From NCBI GenBank assembly GCA_948146395.1, contig OX411555.1, positions 43,447,225 to 43,511,224 of the forward strand: a DNA stretch of 64,000 nucleotides. The letters run 5' to 3'. The position numbers and the translations under genes are program-made. The notes under the pieces were generated by a model, which worked only from the letters and a program-made list of their open reading frames with translations, ran no database searches and was not told the DNA's origin. This stretch comes from Fragum whitleyi (taxonomy: Eukaryota; Mollusca; Bivalvia; Cardiida; Cardiidae). Below are positions 20,895-29,094 of this stretch, one piece after another (within the stretch, counting starts at the first letter, position 1; every line of letters begins with the position of its first letter).

Positions 20895-22205
20895 TTAGTA
20901 ATCAGTGATAACTTCTCTAAGACTGTTGATTTCGATTTGATTATCGAATTCAGCGAAAACAATAACGTTGATGACTCTAGCAAGGTTAGATCCAAACTGA
21001 AGTTCTATTCTCAAGCCTCCAGTTTTTATAGGATGCAACTGTCCTTCTTCACTACCTTGATCTGCTGTGAGGTCAAAACCCCAAAGAGCGAAACCAGCAT
21101 CATATTCCTCTTTTGTTATACTAAATGGTTTGTCAGCACCAATGGATTTTGTGGCATTGAACAAAGACAGATATGATCTCAGTGTTAGTCCATTTGTGAA
21201 GTCAGGTTCAAATGGTTTACCATGAATACTGTGTCCATTGCATGATACGGCTATTTTTCTTACGTTGAAATGAGAAAAGTTGAATGGGTTTGATGTATGA
21301 GATCCATTGAAGGCTCCATTTGTTACCATTCCAATAAAAACACGTTTTGGTAACTGGCCTTGGAACAAATGATCTTCCACTTTTGATAGAGTACCATTAG
21401 TGATTGAAAATGTTTTGACTTCTACTCTACGAATAGGGATTTTCATATTATTCTGTGCAATGAGTTGGTTTAGATTATTTTCAACTACTGGTGACAATTC
21501 AACATTTCTAACATGGAAACTTACTGATTCAAACTGAATTTTAACTTTGGGTTCACCTGCATGTTGAATAATGTAAAATTCTGGACGTGACTTATTTAAT
21601 CTTAGTCTGATTTCCACTCCATTTGGAAGATATTTTTCCTGGAGAAAAACATCTAGATGAAGACGTCCAAATAATTCCACTGTCTTACTTGCTGCAATAG
21701 CCGCTATTCGTTGTTTAATCCCTTCGTTATTTCCGGCGGTTTGAGCATCGTTCATATGCCCTTCTGTGTCTTTAATCCAGAGTTCTCCTGCTCTCAAATG
21801 AGTTTTCTTACTTTCTTGACTATATGACAAAAGGTTTTCAATGTAGGCTCTGTATGGATATTTATTTGATCCACTGGTTATCAGTTTGTTATTCAGGTAT
21901 AGATCTATGTTACTGAACATACTATGTAAGAAATTATTCACTGGTGCAATGTTAGCACCATCTGCTAAAGCTGATTCATCTGCTGCTTGGATAATTTTAA
22001 ATTTTACATACAGAAAGGACTGTGATAAATCCGTCCAAAACTCTGTTTGAGGTGGTATCATAAATTCTATTGGTGAATCATTTGCAATTGATGCAACAGG
22101 AAAATGCTCAACCCACTGAGATTCCTGCATGCTTGTCATGGTAGGAGGTACTGATAATACATCTAGCTCAGTTTTACTACACTCACATGATCCACTTTGC
22201 ATCAT
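20895..22205 (-). CDS. Polinton major capsid protein (double jelly-roll)
   Basis: 436 residues, intact. It resembles the widespread Polinton major capsid family, first annotated in animal genomes as uncharacterised F54H12.2-like proteins. Supporting segments are the TEFWTDLSQSFLYVKFKI strand region near the N-terminus, FSNIDLYLNNKLI, the NGLTLRSYLSLF segment and a final GGLRIELQFGSNL...VIVFAEFDN strand pair. Double-jelly-roll proteins of this type form the hexagonal capsomers of adenovirus-like particles. The neighbours fit a virion morphogenesis cluster: a penton-like gene and a basic minor protein upstream, a protease downstream. The start is the first of two ATGs in tandem. Confidence 0.9.
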   Translation of the reverse strand: MMQSGSCECSKTELDVLSVPPTMTSMQESQWVEHFPVASIANDSPIEFMIPPQTEFWTDLSQSFLYVKFKIIQAADESALADGANIAPVNNFLHSMFSNIDLYLNNKLITSGSNKYPYRAYIENLLSYSQESKKTHLRAGELWIKDTEGHMNDAQTAGNNEGIKQRIAAIAASKTVELFGRLHLDVFLQEKYLPNGVEIRLRLNKSRPEFYIIQHAGEPKVKIQFESVSFHVRNVELSPVVENNLNQLIAQNNMKIPIRRVEVKTFSITNGTLSKVEDHLFQGQLPKRVFIGMVTNGAFNGSHTSNPFNFSHFNVRKIAVSCNGHSIHGKPFEPDFTNGLTLRSYLSLFNATKSIGADKPFSITKEEYDAGFALWGFDLTADQGSEEGQLHPIKTGGLRIELQFGSNLARVINVIVFAEFDNQIEINSLREVITDY

Positions 22206-22229
22206 CTTTTTGGACTTTTTACAAAAATG

Positions 22230-22610
22230 TTAATCAAATATGTCTAATGGTCTGGCTGACCTTTTGTTAGTTCGATGTTTCTTTGACGTGATCTTACCAC
22301 GACGAGATCGAGAATGAGAATGATGTGCTTTGCTTGATTTCTTTTCATTTATACTCGATAACAACTTGTTAGTCAAATGTTTCAAGGATTGTTTTCCCCG
22401 TGACATGAGAACTTTCTTTGGCTTTTTACGATGTACTAAAATGTCTTGTGCTAGTCCTAATCCTTGTTTAATACCTTCATCTTTTATTGCATGCAGTCCT
22501 GATTTCAGCATAGGTTTTATTAGTGGTGTTACTGATCTTAATGCAGATTTAAACAAAGACCCTAAGCCAAAACCATATTGATGTTGAACACCTCTATAAA
22601 CAGGCACCAT
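22230..22610 (-). CDS. Basic minor virion-like protein
   Basis: 126 residues. The N-terminal part has a glycine-bounded amphipathic stretch (YGFGLGSLFKSALRSVTPLI, then KPMLKSGLHAIKDEGIKQGL). The C-terminal 70 residues are rich in Lys, Arg, Ser and His. Small proteins of this shape next to capsid genes in Polintons and adenoviruses act as membrane-active or DNA-binding internal capsid proteins; no specific homology can be proven by eye. It lies between penton and capsid genes with gaps of 10 and 24 nt. Confidence 0.75.
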   Translation of the reverse strand: MVPVYRGVQHQYGFGLGSLFKSALRSVTPLIKPMLKSGLHAIKDEGIKQGLGLAQDILVHRKKPKKVLMSRGKQSLKHLTNKLLSSINEKKSSKAHHSHSRSRRGKITSKKHRTNKRSARPLDIFD

Positions 22611-22619
22611 GTTTTTTTT

Positions 22620-22625
22620 TTTATT
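22620..22625 (-). terminator. Possible poly(A) signal at the penton stop
   Basis: Minus strand AATAAA overlapping the TAA stop of the penton-like gene, followed by a run of A. It could end penton transcripts early; use is unproven. Confidence 0.35.
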
Positions 22626-23532
22626 TTTGATTTTCTTTGCGCTTACGAAAATGCAACTTTACTATTGTCTTGCCAATGACAAACTGAATAGGATGACCAG
22701 AATCACCTGTTATATTAATGTGAATGGAATCAAAATCTGATTTTGAAACTGGGAAATAATGTGGAGCAATAATTTCATGATTGATATGTTGACTTTCATT
22801 ATCATTTTCAATGGAATTAGATGTTTTAAATGGTACAACTCGAAGTATTGGAACTAATGTATCACCAACAATGGAATATTCAACAATGTCTGAATATACA
22901 AATAAATGATTATATCCTGCATCAATGTTTGGTGAATATTTAAACATTTCAAAAACACATCGACCTTTGTAAATTGTTTTTCCATCAAACAAAGGATCAC
23001 CACCAAGTTTTTGAAATAAAGATTTATTGAATTTAATTCCTGTTTTGTTAATATTTTTGAATTCAAACTTTGTACGTTTTGATGATTCAGAATATCCAAC
23101 GTGAATAGTTGCACTACTATCATGAAGCACTTTTCCAATTTCATCATCAATGCATTCATTGACTACATCTAACACATGAGATGGCGAGATGTAAGACCCA
23201 GGTGTGAAACGAAATTTGATTACCCATTTTACATCATGTCCTGTTGAATTGAATTTAAGGGCAGTGATTTCTAATGGATTAGGTTTTCTCTTATTTTCAT
23301 CAAATATCTTTTTGTAGATACCAGTATCTGCCGTGATGATATCAAACCTGGCTTCTTCTTCACTTATATTTAGGAATTGACTTGGTGTTATCAATTGTGC
23401 AAGTCCAACTTCCCAATCTTCCTTATCAATTTGAACAGTTTTAGGTAATTTAACTTTAAAACAACATTGTGTGTTTGTAGGAAAATAGTTCAAAGAACTA
23501 TCACTAGGCAAAGTTATGTAGAAGGAATTCAT
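22621..23532 (-). CDS. Polinton penton-like minor capsid protein
   Basis: 303 residues, intact. It begins MNSFYITLPSDSSLNYFPTN and contains DWEVGLAQLITPSQF and LFVYSDIVEYSIVGDTLVP. This pattern (a strand-rich domain with a conserved YSDIVE..IVGD..VP segment) is characteristic of the Polinton protein assigned as the single-jelly-roll penton. It would occupy capsid vertices. The ATG overlaps the stop of the upstream membrane-protein gene by 4 nt (ATGA), implying coupled expression. Confidence 0.85.
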   Translation of the reverse strand: MNSFYITLPSDSSLNYFPTNTQCCFKVKLPKTVQIDKEDWEVGLAQLITPSQFLNISEEEARFDIITADTGIYKKIFDENKRKPNPLEITALKFNSTGHDVKWVIKFRFTPGSYISPSHVLDVVNECIDDEIGKVLHDSSATIHVGYSESSKRTKFEFKNINKTGIKFNKSLFQKLGGDPLFDGKTIYKGRCVFEMFKYSPNIDAGYNHLFVYSDIVEYSIVGDTLVPILRVVPFKTSNSIENDNESQHINHEIIAPHYFPVSKSDFDSIHINITGDSGHPIQFVIGKTIVKLHFRKRKENQK

Positions 23533-23816
23533 TTTTTGCCATCAATGAAATCAAATGCTGAATGTTTATTCTGTTTTGTGAATTTTAATCCGGGTGATGG
23601 TAAAATGAAGCCTAAAGAACTACTGAGAAGAATTAACCACAATTCACGATTATCACTTTGAATACTAAGATGTACTATAGATGTAGCAATAATGGCATAA
23701 ATGACTATTATTTGTGATACATAAGTGAACTGATTTTTAGGGACACGATTTCCAAAACATGTGAAAGGAGTTGACTGACTGACACTGTCACCTCCAGATT
23801 CCAACTGAGATTGCAT
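23529..23816 (-). CDS. Small two-helix membrane protein
   Basis: 95 residues. Two hydrophobic segments, about residues 32-52 (VSQIIVIYAIIATSIVHLSI) and 59-76 (LWLILLSSSLGFILPSPG), are joined by a short polar turn. The N-terminus is Ser/Gln-rich and the C-terminus basic. No signal peptide. It overlaps the penton start. Small membrane proteins at this place recur in Polintons; an entry, exit or inner-membrane role is conceivable but unsupported. Confidence 0.7.
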   Translation of the reverse strand: MQSQLESGGDSVSQSTPFTCFGNRVPKNQFTYVSQIIVIYAIIATSIVHLSIQSDNRELWLILLSSSLGFILPSPGLKFTKQNKHSAFDFIDGKK

Positions 23817-23850
23817 GATAATTACTTATGTTTTTATAAGTTTTTTCAAA

Positions 23851-24969
23851 TCACGTTAAGTATGATTCTGGTATCCAACTCTGAAATTTTTTAGGATAAC
23901 CTTTCCAACTGACTTTAATTTCTTTGATTATTTTTTTACCTTCACGTCTTGTTCGCTTATCAAGAACTGAATCTATATCATAAACTTCATCATCTTTTAT
24001 AAGTTGCAATTCTTGTTCATAAAATGACCCAAGGATAGGTTCATTTGCTAAATCTTTAATTTTATATGTGATTGGAGATGTTTTTGAATTTACATGAGTG
24101 ATTTCAAATAATTCTTGTGTCCAATTTGGAAGATATCCTTTCTCAAATGTATGTTTTGTTTTATTGATACGAACACGATCACCTTTCTTAAATTTTGGTT
24201 TCTTTTTTATCTTCTTAATCACTTTTGTTTCACTTTTTGCATATAAGTTCTCTGAAATTTTTGCTTCATTAGAATGATTAACATCTGATGGATTTGCTTT
24301 TATGCTCCTGTGAAAAGTATTGTTATAATTATTCACAAAGTTTTGAAGAACATCAATGTATCTTCGTGTTTTTTCATGAGTGAAATATTTCCACATTCTA
24401 GTTTTCAACGTACGTTGAAATCTTTCCACAATACTTGCTTTAGTCTCTGGATTATCTGTAGTGAAATAATGGATCTTTTTCTTTTTCAAAAACGTTTGAA
24501 AGTCTTTGTTTTTGAACTCACTTCCTTTATCTGTTTGTAATGATAGAGGTTTTCGTGATTTAAGGATGGACTGAAATGCAATTATCAATGTTTTTCCCAT
24601 CTTATTCTTGATAGGTACTACCCATGCAAATTTTGAAAAGACATCAATAACACAAAGTAAATATCTAAACCCATTATTTTGATTTGAAAATTGTTGCATG
24701 TCTGCTAAATCAGCTTGCCATTGGTGATCGATTCCTGCAACAATTGTTTTACGTCTTTGAAATTTTCTTCGAATAGGTTTATGTAAGGTGTATGTTGATT
24801 CCCCTTGTAACCATTTTTTAACATCTTGATATGATATGGTTTTCAAAGTGGACTTCGCTGCTTTGTATAATTCTTTTATGCTTGAATATGCAACTTTATT
24901 TTTGTTTAATCCATAATATAATTTTCTTAGCAGTGCTTCTTTGGACTTACGCTTCAGTATGCCTCCCAT
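23851..24969 (-). CDS. Polinton integrase with C-terminal chromodomain
   Basis: 372 residues, intact. Retroviral-type (rve) integrase: catalytic D87 (QADLADM), D147 (LQTDKGSEF) and E182 (IVERFQRTL), with 34 residues between the last two, the DD35E form. An N-terminal helical region precedes the core; an HHCC zinc finger is not evident. A basic SH3-like segment follows (FKKGDRVRI, near 258-285). Residues about 328-372 form a chromodomain (YDIDSVLD...IKVSWKGYPKKFQSWIPES). It inserts the linear element and makes the 6-bp duplication seen at the ends. The chromodomain could bias integration to marked chromatin. The start overlaps the upstream gene by 23 nt. Confidence 0.95.
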   Translation of the reverse strand: MGGILKRKSKEALLRKLYYGLNKNKVAYSSIKELYKAAKSTLKTISYQDVKKWLQGESTYTLHKPIRRKFQRRKTIVAGIDHQWQADLADMQQFSNQNNGFRYLLCVIDVFSKFAWVVPIKNKMGKTLIIAFQSILKSRKPLSLQTDKGSEFKNKDFQTFLKKKKIHYFTTDNPETKASIVERFQRTLKTRMWKYFTHEKTRRYIDVLQNFVNNYNNTFHRSIKANPSDVNHSNEAKISENLYAKSETKVIKKIKKKPKFKKGDRVRINKTKHTFEKGYLPNWTQELFEITHVNSKTSPITYKIKDLANEPILGSFYEQELQLIKDDEVYDIDSVLDKRTRREGKKIIKEIKVSWKGYPKKFQSWIPESYLT

Positions 24970-25807
24970 GACTGAAGACTTTTAGAAATTGACTCTTTTT
25001 TATAGGACTTAAAAGTTGTTGAGTGTAAAGATCTTTTCTTTTTTCTTTTTCATGAGTCGTGGCATATGGTGAGATTTTTCTTAGGTGGCTTAAGGTTCTC
25101 TTCTTTATGGTTTTCATTTTGGTTGGAGATCTTACTAAACTTCTGGCGGGGGTTTTAAAGGGTGTACTAGAACTTATTTCTGATTCACTAGATTCACTTT
25201 CAGGCAGATATTTTTGCATCCATTGCCATCTTGACATGTTTCCGACTACTTCTTGTGGAACATTGCTTTCATGTAAAGCTTTAGAGAATACTTCCCAACC
25301 TCTAGGTTCAATTCTTTTTCTCTTACGTAATGAATCATTTATGAGATCAATGAAATTTGAACCTGGGATAGGTTTTCCTTTATATGTTACCATACCTTGA
25401 TTATCCCATGATATGTTATCATTATCTCTAAGAATATTTAACAGAAGCTTAGCTTTTCTCTGCATGGTTTTAGGTACACTTTCTAAGATACGATCATGTA
25501 ATGAAACATTTATTGATTCTGTTCTTGAATCCGCTTCTTGATTTTTTGAAGATTGGGGTAACGTTGGATTTTTCACTCTTTCAAATGAATTTTGTAGTTT
25601 GAACAATGTTTCTCCATACGTTTGTGCTTTGTCTGTTTCAGAAATATCAGTTCTTTCTAATGTATTTTTCATATCCTTATAAAGGTGGGAAACATTGGTT
25701 ACTTGTGGATTTTGTGGTAGAATAGGTTTATGACTTTGTTCATCTCTCCATTGCTTCAAATCATTCAGTACTTGGACAGGAACAATGACCATTTTTCTTA
25801 CTGACAT
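24947..25807 (-). CDS. Unknown conserved-looking Polinton protein upstream of integrase
   Basis: 286 residues. The middle (about 100-200) is a compact helical domain with the phrases KAKLLLNILRD, ISWDNQG, KPIPGSNFIDLINDSLRKRK and NVPQEVVGNMSRWQWMQKYLP; similar phrases are familiar from animal Polintons, but I know of no assigned function. The C-terminal 80 residues are Ser/Pro- and Lys-rich with several S/T-P sites (TPFKTPAR, RSPTK, SPIKK). It overlaps the integrase start by 23 nt. Candidate roles are DNA-bound core or scaffold protein. Open and apparently intact. Confidence 0.75.
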   Translation of the reverse strand: MSVRKMVIVPVQVLNDLKQWRDEQSHKPILPQNPQVTNVSHLYKDMKNTLERTDISETDKAQTYGETLFKLQNSFERVKNPTLPQSSKNQEADSRTESINVSLHDRILESVPKTMQRKAKLLLNILRDNDNISWDNQGMVTYKGKPIPGSNFIDLINDSLRKRKRIEPRGWEVFSKALHESNVPQEVVGNMSRWQWMQKYLPESESSESEISSSTPFKTPARSLVRSPTKMKTIKKRTLSHLRKISPYATTHEKEKRKDLYTQQLLSPIKKSQFLKVFSHGRHTEA

Positions 25808-25821
25808 TTTTTATCTTATGA

Positions 25822-26145
25822 TTATAAAGCTTTAATTGCACCACCAATCCCTCCTATGACAGCTTTACATAATAATGGTATTAATGCAGACCCTAACAAT
25901 GGGAGAAATCCACCCTTCTGATTCAAAATGCGTTTCTTCTTTTTTACAGACACTGATTTTGAAGCAAGATTTCGAAGATGTTGACGGTTTGAATACAACT
26001 TCTTCTTCTGAGCATCTGTTAGGTGTACATTGCCTTTTAAAACATTGTGACAACATTCTGATATACATCTTATCACTGGAGATGATAATTCTTTTACTAA
26101 TTTTTTTCTTAGCTTCGGTGAAGATTTCATTAATGCCATAACCAT
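25822..26145 (-). CDS. Small basic GGFL-type virion-like protein
   Basis: 107 residues. Helical basic N-terminus, a Cys pair (ISECCHNVL), then KKKKRILNQKGGFLPLLG and a hydrophobic, glycine-rich tail (SALIPLLCKAVIGGIGGAIKA). The basic-QKGGFL-hydrophobic layout is common in Polinton and adenovirus-like minor virion proteins proposed to bind DNA or disrupt membranes. The N-terminal half aligns with the N-terminus of the next gene (26253-27185), so the two are probably old paralogues. Confidence 0.75.
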   Translation of the reverse strand: MVMALMKSSPKLRKKLVKELSSPVIRCISECCHNVLKGNVHLTDAQKKKLYSNRQHLRNLASKSVSVKKKKRILNQKGGFLPLLGSALIPLLCKAVIGGIGGAIKAL

Positions 26146-26248
26146 ATGACCATGTTTCCTAATTAAAGGAACTTTTCTTATTTTTTCACCATGTTACCAC
26201 TTCTTCAGATAAATCATAAATGATAAAGAGCGTGTAATATCAAAAGTA

Positions 26249-26254
26249 TTTATT
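26249..26254 (-). terminator. Poly(A) signal after the SPKK-protein gene
   Basis: Minus strand AATAAA overlapping the stop codon region of the gene at 26253-27185. It would give a very short 3' UTR. Confidence 0.4.
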
Positions 26255-27185
26255 AGGTAGAAATTTTTTCTCGTAATGCTGTAAGAGCTATTCTACCTGG
26301 AGAAGATATAGTTCTCATATCCAAAGTTGTTAAGGGTGAAAAGGGTGCAATTCTATATTTTCTGTTTCTAAGTTTCTGCTGACTTGATTTTGGTATACGT
26401 TGTGGTGTAATGAAATCACTGTCATAACTTGAATCAGAGGTTGAACTTGAGATTGGGGTTGAAAAACGGGCAGATAAATTCGGAGACATAGAACTTGATA
26501 AGAATGAAGGTGGAGATATATGCATCGGTGTTTGTGGTGAATGAATTGATGAAATGGGGGAAACATTTGGTGTAACATTTGTTGATGACATTTTAGAAAA
26601 AGGTCTATGTGATCTTCTCATTGTAATGAATCTTTCATCAATCGAGAATTTGTTTTTTGATTTCTTTGGAGAATTTTTCTTAGGAGATTTTCTTTTCCCA
26701 ACTTTTTTCTTTGGAGATTTTCTTTTCACAGATTTTTTCTTAGGAGATTTTCTTTTTACAACTTTTTTCTTTGGAGATTTTCTTTTAACAGAATTTTTCT
26801 TCTTAGGAGATTTTCTTTTATCAGATTTTTTATCATTTCTTTCTCCATCCCATCTAAGGAGACTTCTAATTATTACACCACCAAGAAAACCACCACCACC
26901 TGGTTTAAATATGATTTTACGTTTTACTTGTTCATTAATGTTTGGATCTGCAAGCTTAGCTACATCATCTCTATGTTTATTCATATATGTAACAGTTTGC
27001 TTTGGTAGCTTGATTCTATTTTCAATGATATTTTGTGCTGCCAAAGAAAACCATTTCAATATTTCCTTTAAACCAGCATTCAATAACGCTTCTCTTTCAT
27101 ACTTGTTTGTCTGTCGACTTAAGTTCTGTAAAAATGAATCACTGATGTAGATGTTCTTGGTAAGGCCATGTTCACTCAATGACAT
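26253..27185 (-). CDS. SPKK-repeat basic protein (probable core/DNA-packing protein)
   Basis: 310 residues. Residues 1-115 share the helical layout and the KRKIIF..GGGGFLGG motif of the neighbouring 107-residue protein. Residues about 117-178 consist of five or six near-identical 10-residue repeats of type KRKSPKKKxV. SPKK units bind the minor groove of AT-rich DNA and occur in sperm histone and H1 tails. The remaining half is Ser/Pro/Thr-rich, with multiple S/T-P sites. A chromatin-like core protein that packs the genome in the capsid is the best inference. TATA-like TATAAAT lies 40 bp upstream (27225-27231). Confidence 0.8.
   Translation of the reverse strand: MSLSEHGLTKNIYISDSFLQNLSRQTNKYEREALLNAGLKEILKWFSLAAQNIIENRIKLPKQTVTYMNKHRDDVAKLADPNINEQVKRKIIFKPGGGGFLGGVIIRSLLRWDGERNDKKSDKRKSPKKKNSVKRKSPKKKVVKRKSPKKKSVKRKSPKKKVGKRKSPKKNSPKKSKNKFSIDERFITMRRSHRPFSKMSSTNVTPNVSPISSIHSPQTPMHISPPSFLSSSMSPNLSARFSTPISSSTSDSSYDSDFITPQRIPKSSQQKLRNRKYRIAPFSPLTTLDMRTISSPGRIALTALREKIST
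26650..26840. repeat. In-gene 30-bp tandem repeats (SPKK units)
   Basis: On the + strand the unit reads about GGAGATTTTCTTTT...TTTTTTCTT, repeated five to six times with little divergence. It codes the Lys/Ser/Pro decapeptides. Low divergence suggests recent expansion or homogenisation. Confidence 0.85.
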
Positions 27186-27224
27186 AGATCAAAAGACTGG
27201 ACTTGAATGATCACAAGTTCACCC

Positions 27225-27231
27225 ATTTATA
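27225..27231 (-). promoter_or_regulatory. TATA box for the SPKK-protein gene
   Basis: Minus strand TATAAAT about 40 bp upstream of the ATG at 27185, overlapping the end of the ATPase gene. Confidence 0.5.
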
Positions 27232-27892
27232 CAGGTGAATAAATAATTGGACCTTGATCTTCATTCTTTGTATACCATCTATGAAATATATCAGTTCTTA
27301 ATCTCAATACTTTTTGAGTTCGAGAATGAAAATCAATGACCAAATAACCATGAGGCAAGGATGTTGCATCATTGTACGCAGGAATCAAGTGTGGGGCTTG
27401 CATTTGATTTGCTAGAGTCTTTATTTGGTTATTATCACGTTCATTGCGAAAAAGTATCATGTTTCTTAAATTCAATCTAATGGTTCTACTTGATTTTGAC
27501 TGTGAAAACATGTTTTGTGTTATATAGATGACACTTGCATTACGATGATGACCTTTTCTAGTAAACCATAATTTAATTTTCTCTTCATCTTTTTCACCTA
27601 ACATATCATCAAATATTACCAAATGTGGTATAGATGTATCACTTACAATTTCATTTTCATCTTCAGGTATTCCGTCAATGAAAGTAATGAAATCAATTTT
27701 TTCTTTCATGATACTGTATGCATTTTGCCATTCTTTATAACACCAAGTAATTCATTTTGGTGCAATGTCAAATAAGTCTTCACGATAATCAATCAGTTTG
27801 TGAACGAATTCTGTTTTACCACATCCACTTGGACCAGAAATGAAAATATTACAAGGATGGTTAAACAAGAGGGAGAGAATATCTACATCCAT
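27227..27892 (-). pseudogene. Polinton packaging ATPase, interrupted by one stop codon
   Basis: About 220 codons from an ATG at 27892. The Walker A motif GPSGCGKT lies near the start, the Walker B HLVIFDDM in the second half, followed by the sensor-like SVIYITQN; this is the FtsK/HerA (A32-like) genome-packaging family. A TGA at 27752-27754 interrupts the frame between Walker A and Walker B; the rest of the frame is open in the same register, so a single substitution accounts for the break. Family length is normal otherwise. The enzyme would pump DNA into the procapsid; this copy should be inactive unless the stop is read through. A TATA box lies at 27947-27953. Confidence 0.88.
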
Positions 27893-27946
27893 TTCTTTCG
27901 TCCTTACCATTCAATGGATAGAAATAAAATGACAAAGATATATTCA

Positions 27947-27953
27947 TTTTATA
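27947..27953 (-). promoter_or_regulatory. TATA box for the ATPase gene
   Basis: Minus strand TATAAAA 55 bp upstream of the ATPase ATG. Confidence 0.5.
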
Positions 27954-28184
27954 ACTTTTATTCTTTAACATTTTTGAAACATCATAAAACATTCTTTTAC
28001 AACATTTTTTACAATAACATATTTACAATTTCATTTTTTATTTTTAAAAAACATCTTTTTAAAATATTTTTAAAAGATATTTTGAAAAAATATTTTTTCA
28101 AAAATATTTTCAAAAAAGTTTTCTGAAAATTCACAACTTTCATTTTTTAAAAACAAAATCATCAACAAGTTTTTAAACAGTTCT
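27954..28184. other. AT-rich, self-complementary spacer
   Basis: Very A/T-rich, with repeated AAAATATTTT-type blocks around 28030-28120 (TTTTTAAAATATTTTTAAAAG, GAAAAAATATTTTTTC). It separates the ATPase promoter from the next gene. It contains an AATAAA on the minus strand near 27957. No gene. Confidence 0.6.
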
Positions 28185-28712
28185 TTAGTTATGATTAAAT
28201 CCACCTTTAAGTCCACTTATCCATGTCCAATAATGATTCAATATTGATTCGGATACTATAATACTTGTCTTTCCTACTTCACGATTTCCTAATTCAAATG
28301 GAAAGAAGAATGCATTACTATCCGGTTTGTAATTCACTTCATTGACAGGAAGCACTATACAGGATGAAACTGTGGAGGACACTAGTTCTTTGCTAACATC
28401 CCTGTCAAATATGATGAATCCCTCTATTGCTTCAACTTCTTCAACAGTAGTTGGAGTAGTTCGATAATTCACATGATCAATCCATGTCTTTTTATACATC
28501 ATGTAAAAGTTAAATTGCTTAGCTTTTCTTTTGAGTTTCTCAACGAAATCACTACATGTTCTCCCATTCAGCATTGGTGTTTTTAATGTCCACTGATATG
28601 TATCTCTATCCCTCCAAAAGTAGAAGTTATTAAGTAAGACACTTGTCAACACTTTTATTTCACTATCGTCGAACTGTGTATCGTTTATCATCTCCTGTAT
28701 ATATTCTCTCAT
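28185..28712 (-). CDS. Unknown Polinton protein
   Basis: About 175 residues from the ATG at 28712 (a TTG three codons upstream is an unlikely start). Mixed charged helices first, then a hydrophobic beta-rich part (EGFIIFDRDV, SSCIVLPVNEV, NAFFFPFELG) and the C-terminus WISGLKGGFNHN. No motif recognised. It lies between the ATPase and a tiny gene upstream, with an AT-rich spacer downstream. Open frame with no obvious break. Confidence 0.6.
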   Translation of the reverse strand: MREYIQEMINDTQFDDSEIKVLTSVLLNNFYFWRDRDTYQWTLKTPMLNGRTCSDFVEKLKRKAKQFNFYMMYKKTWIDHVNYRTTPTTVEEVEAIEGFIIFDRDVSKELVSSTVSSCIVLPVNEVNYKPDSNAFFFPFELGNREVGKTSIIVSESILNHYWTWISGLKGGFNHN

Positions 28713-28748
28713 TTTAAACAATTCTATTGCAGGCTGTCCTCTCGTGAT

Positions 28749-28949
28749 TCATTTTTTTATCTTTCGAATCCACATTGATATACAAACAACTTTCATTCTT
28801 TCTTGCATATCTTTATCCATTGTATGATATCCGATGAATATCTTGTAGATCTTTTCACGTAACTCAATTGGCAGTGGAAGTTGATAAGGCAACATTTTGA
28901 AATTTACTGTAGATAAATAGTAAATAATAGATGCCAGAAATGTTATCAT
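28749..28949 (-). CDS. Unknown 66-residue protein
   Basis: Starts with a hydrophobic segment (ITFLASIIYYLSTV) and continues LPYQLPLPIELREKIYKIF, which faintly resembles an F-box-like LP-x-E-L-x-x-x-I pattern, then a helical basic tail. Too short for a secure call. It may be a real small gene between polymerase and the 175-residue gene, or a remnant. Confidence 0.4.
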   Translation of the reverse strand: MITFLASIIYYLSTVNFKMLPYQLPLPIELREKIYKIFIGYHTMDKDMQERMKVVCISMWIRKIKK

Positions 28950-29084
28950 CTTACAATTCTTTAATCATGTGTTAAGTACAATACCAAATGAACTAAAACA
29001 AACATTGTTTTCTAAGAGACAAAATCAATATCTTAATGTACAGTGTTCAGCTTGTTCACAAGAAATGATATCCCTCTAAAAGTT

Positions 29085-29090
29085 TTTATT
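29085..29090 (-). terminator. Poly(A) signal after DNA polymerase
   Basis: Minus strand AATAAA 5 nt past the polymerase stop codon. Confidence 0.5.
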
Positions 29091-29094
29091 GTTT

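Noticed and set aside
26554..27150. A 198-codon plus-strand frame
   Set aside because: It is antisense to the SPKK-repeat gene; its Phe/Leu/Gly pattern is the complement of the Lys/Ser/Pro repeats.
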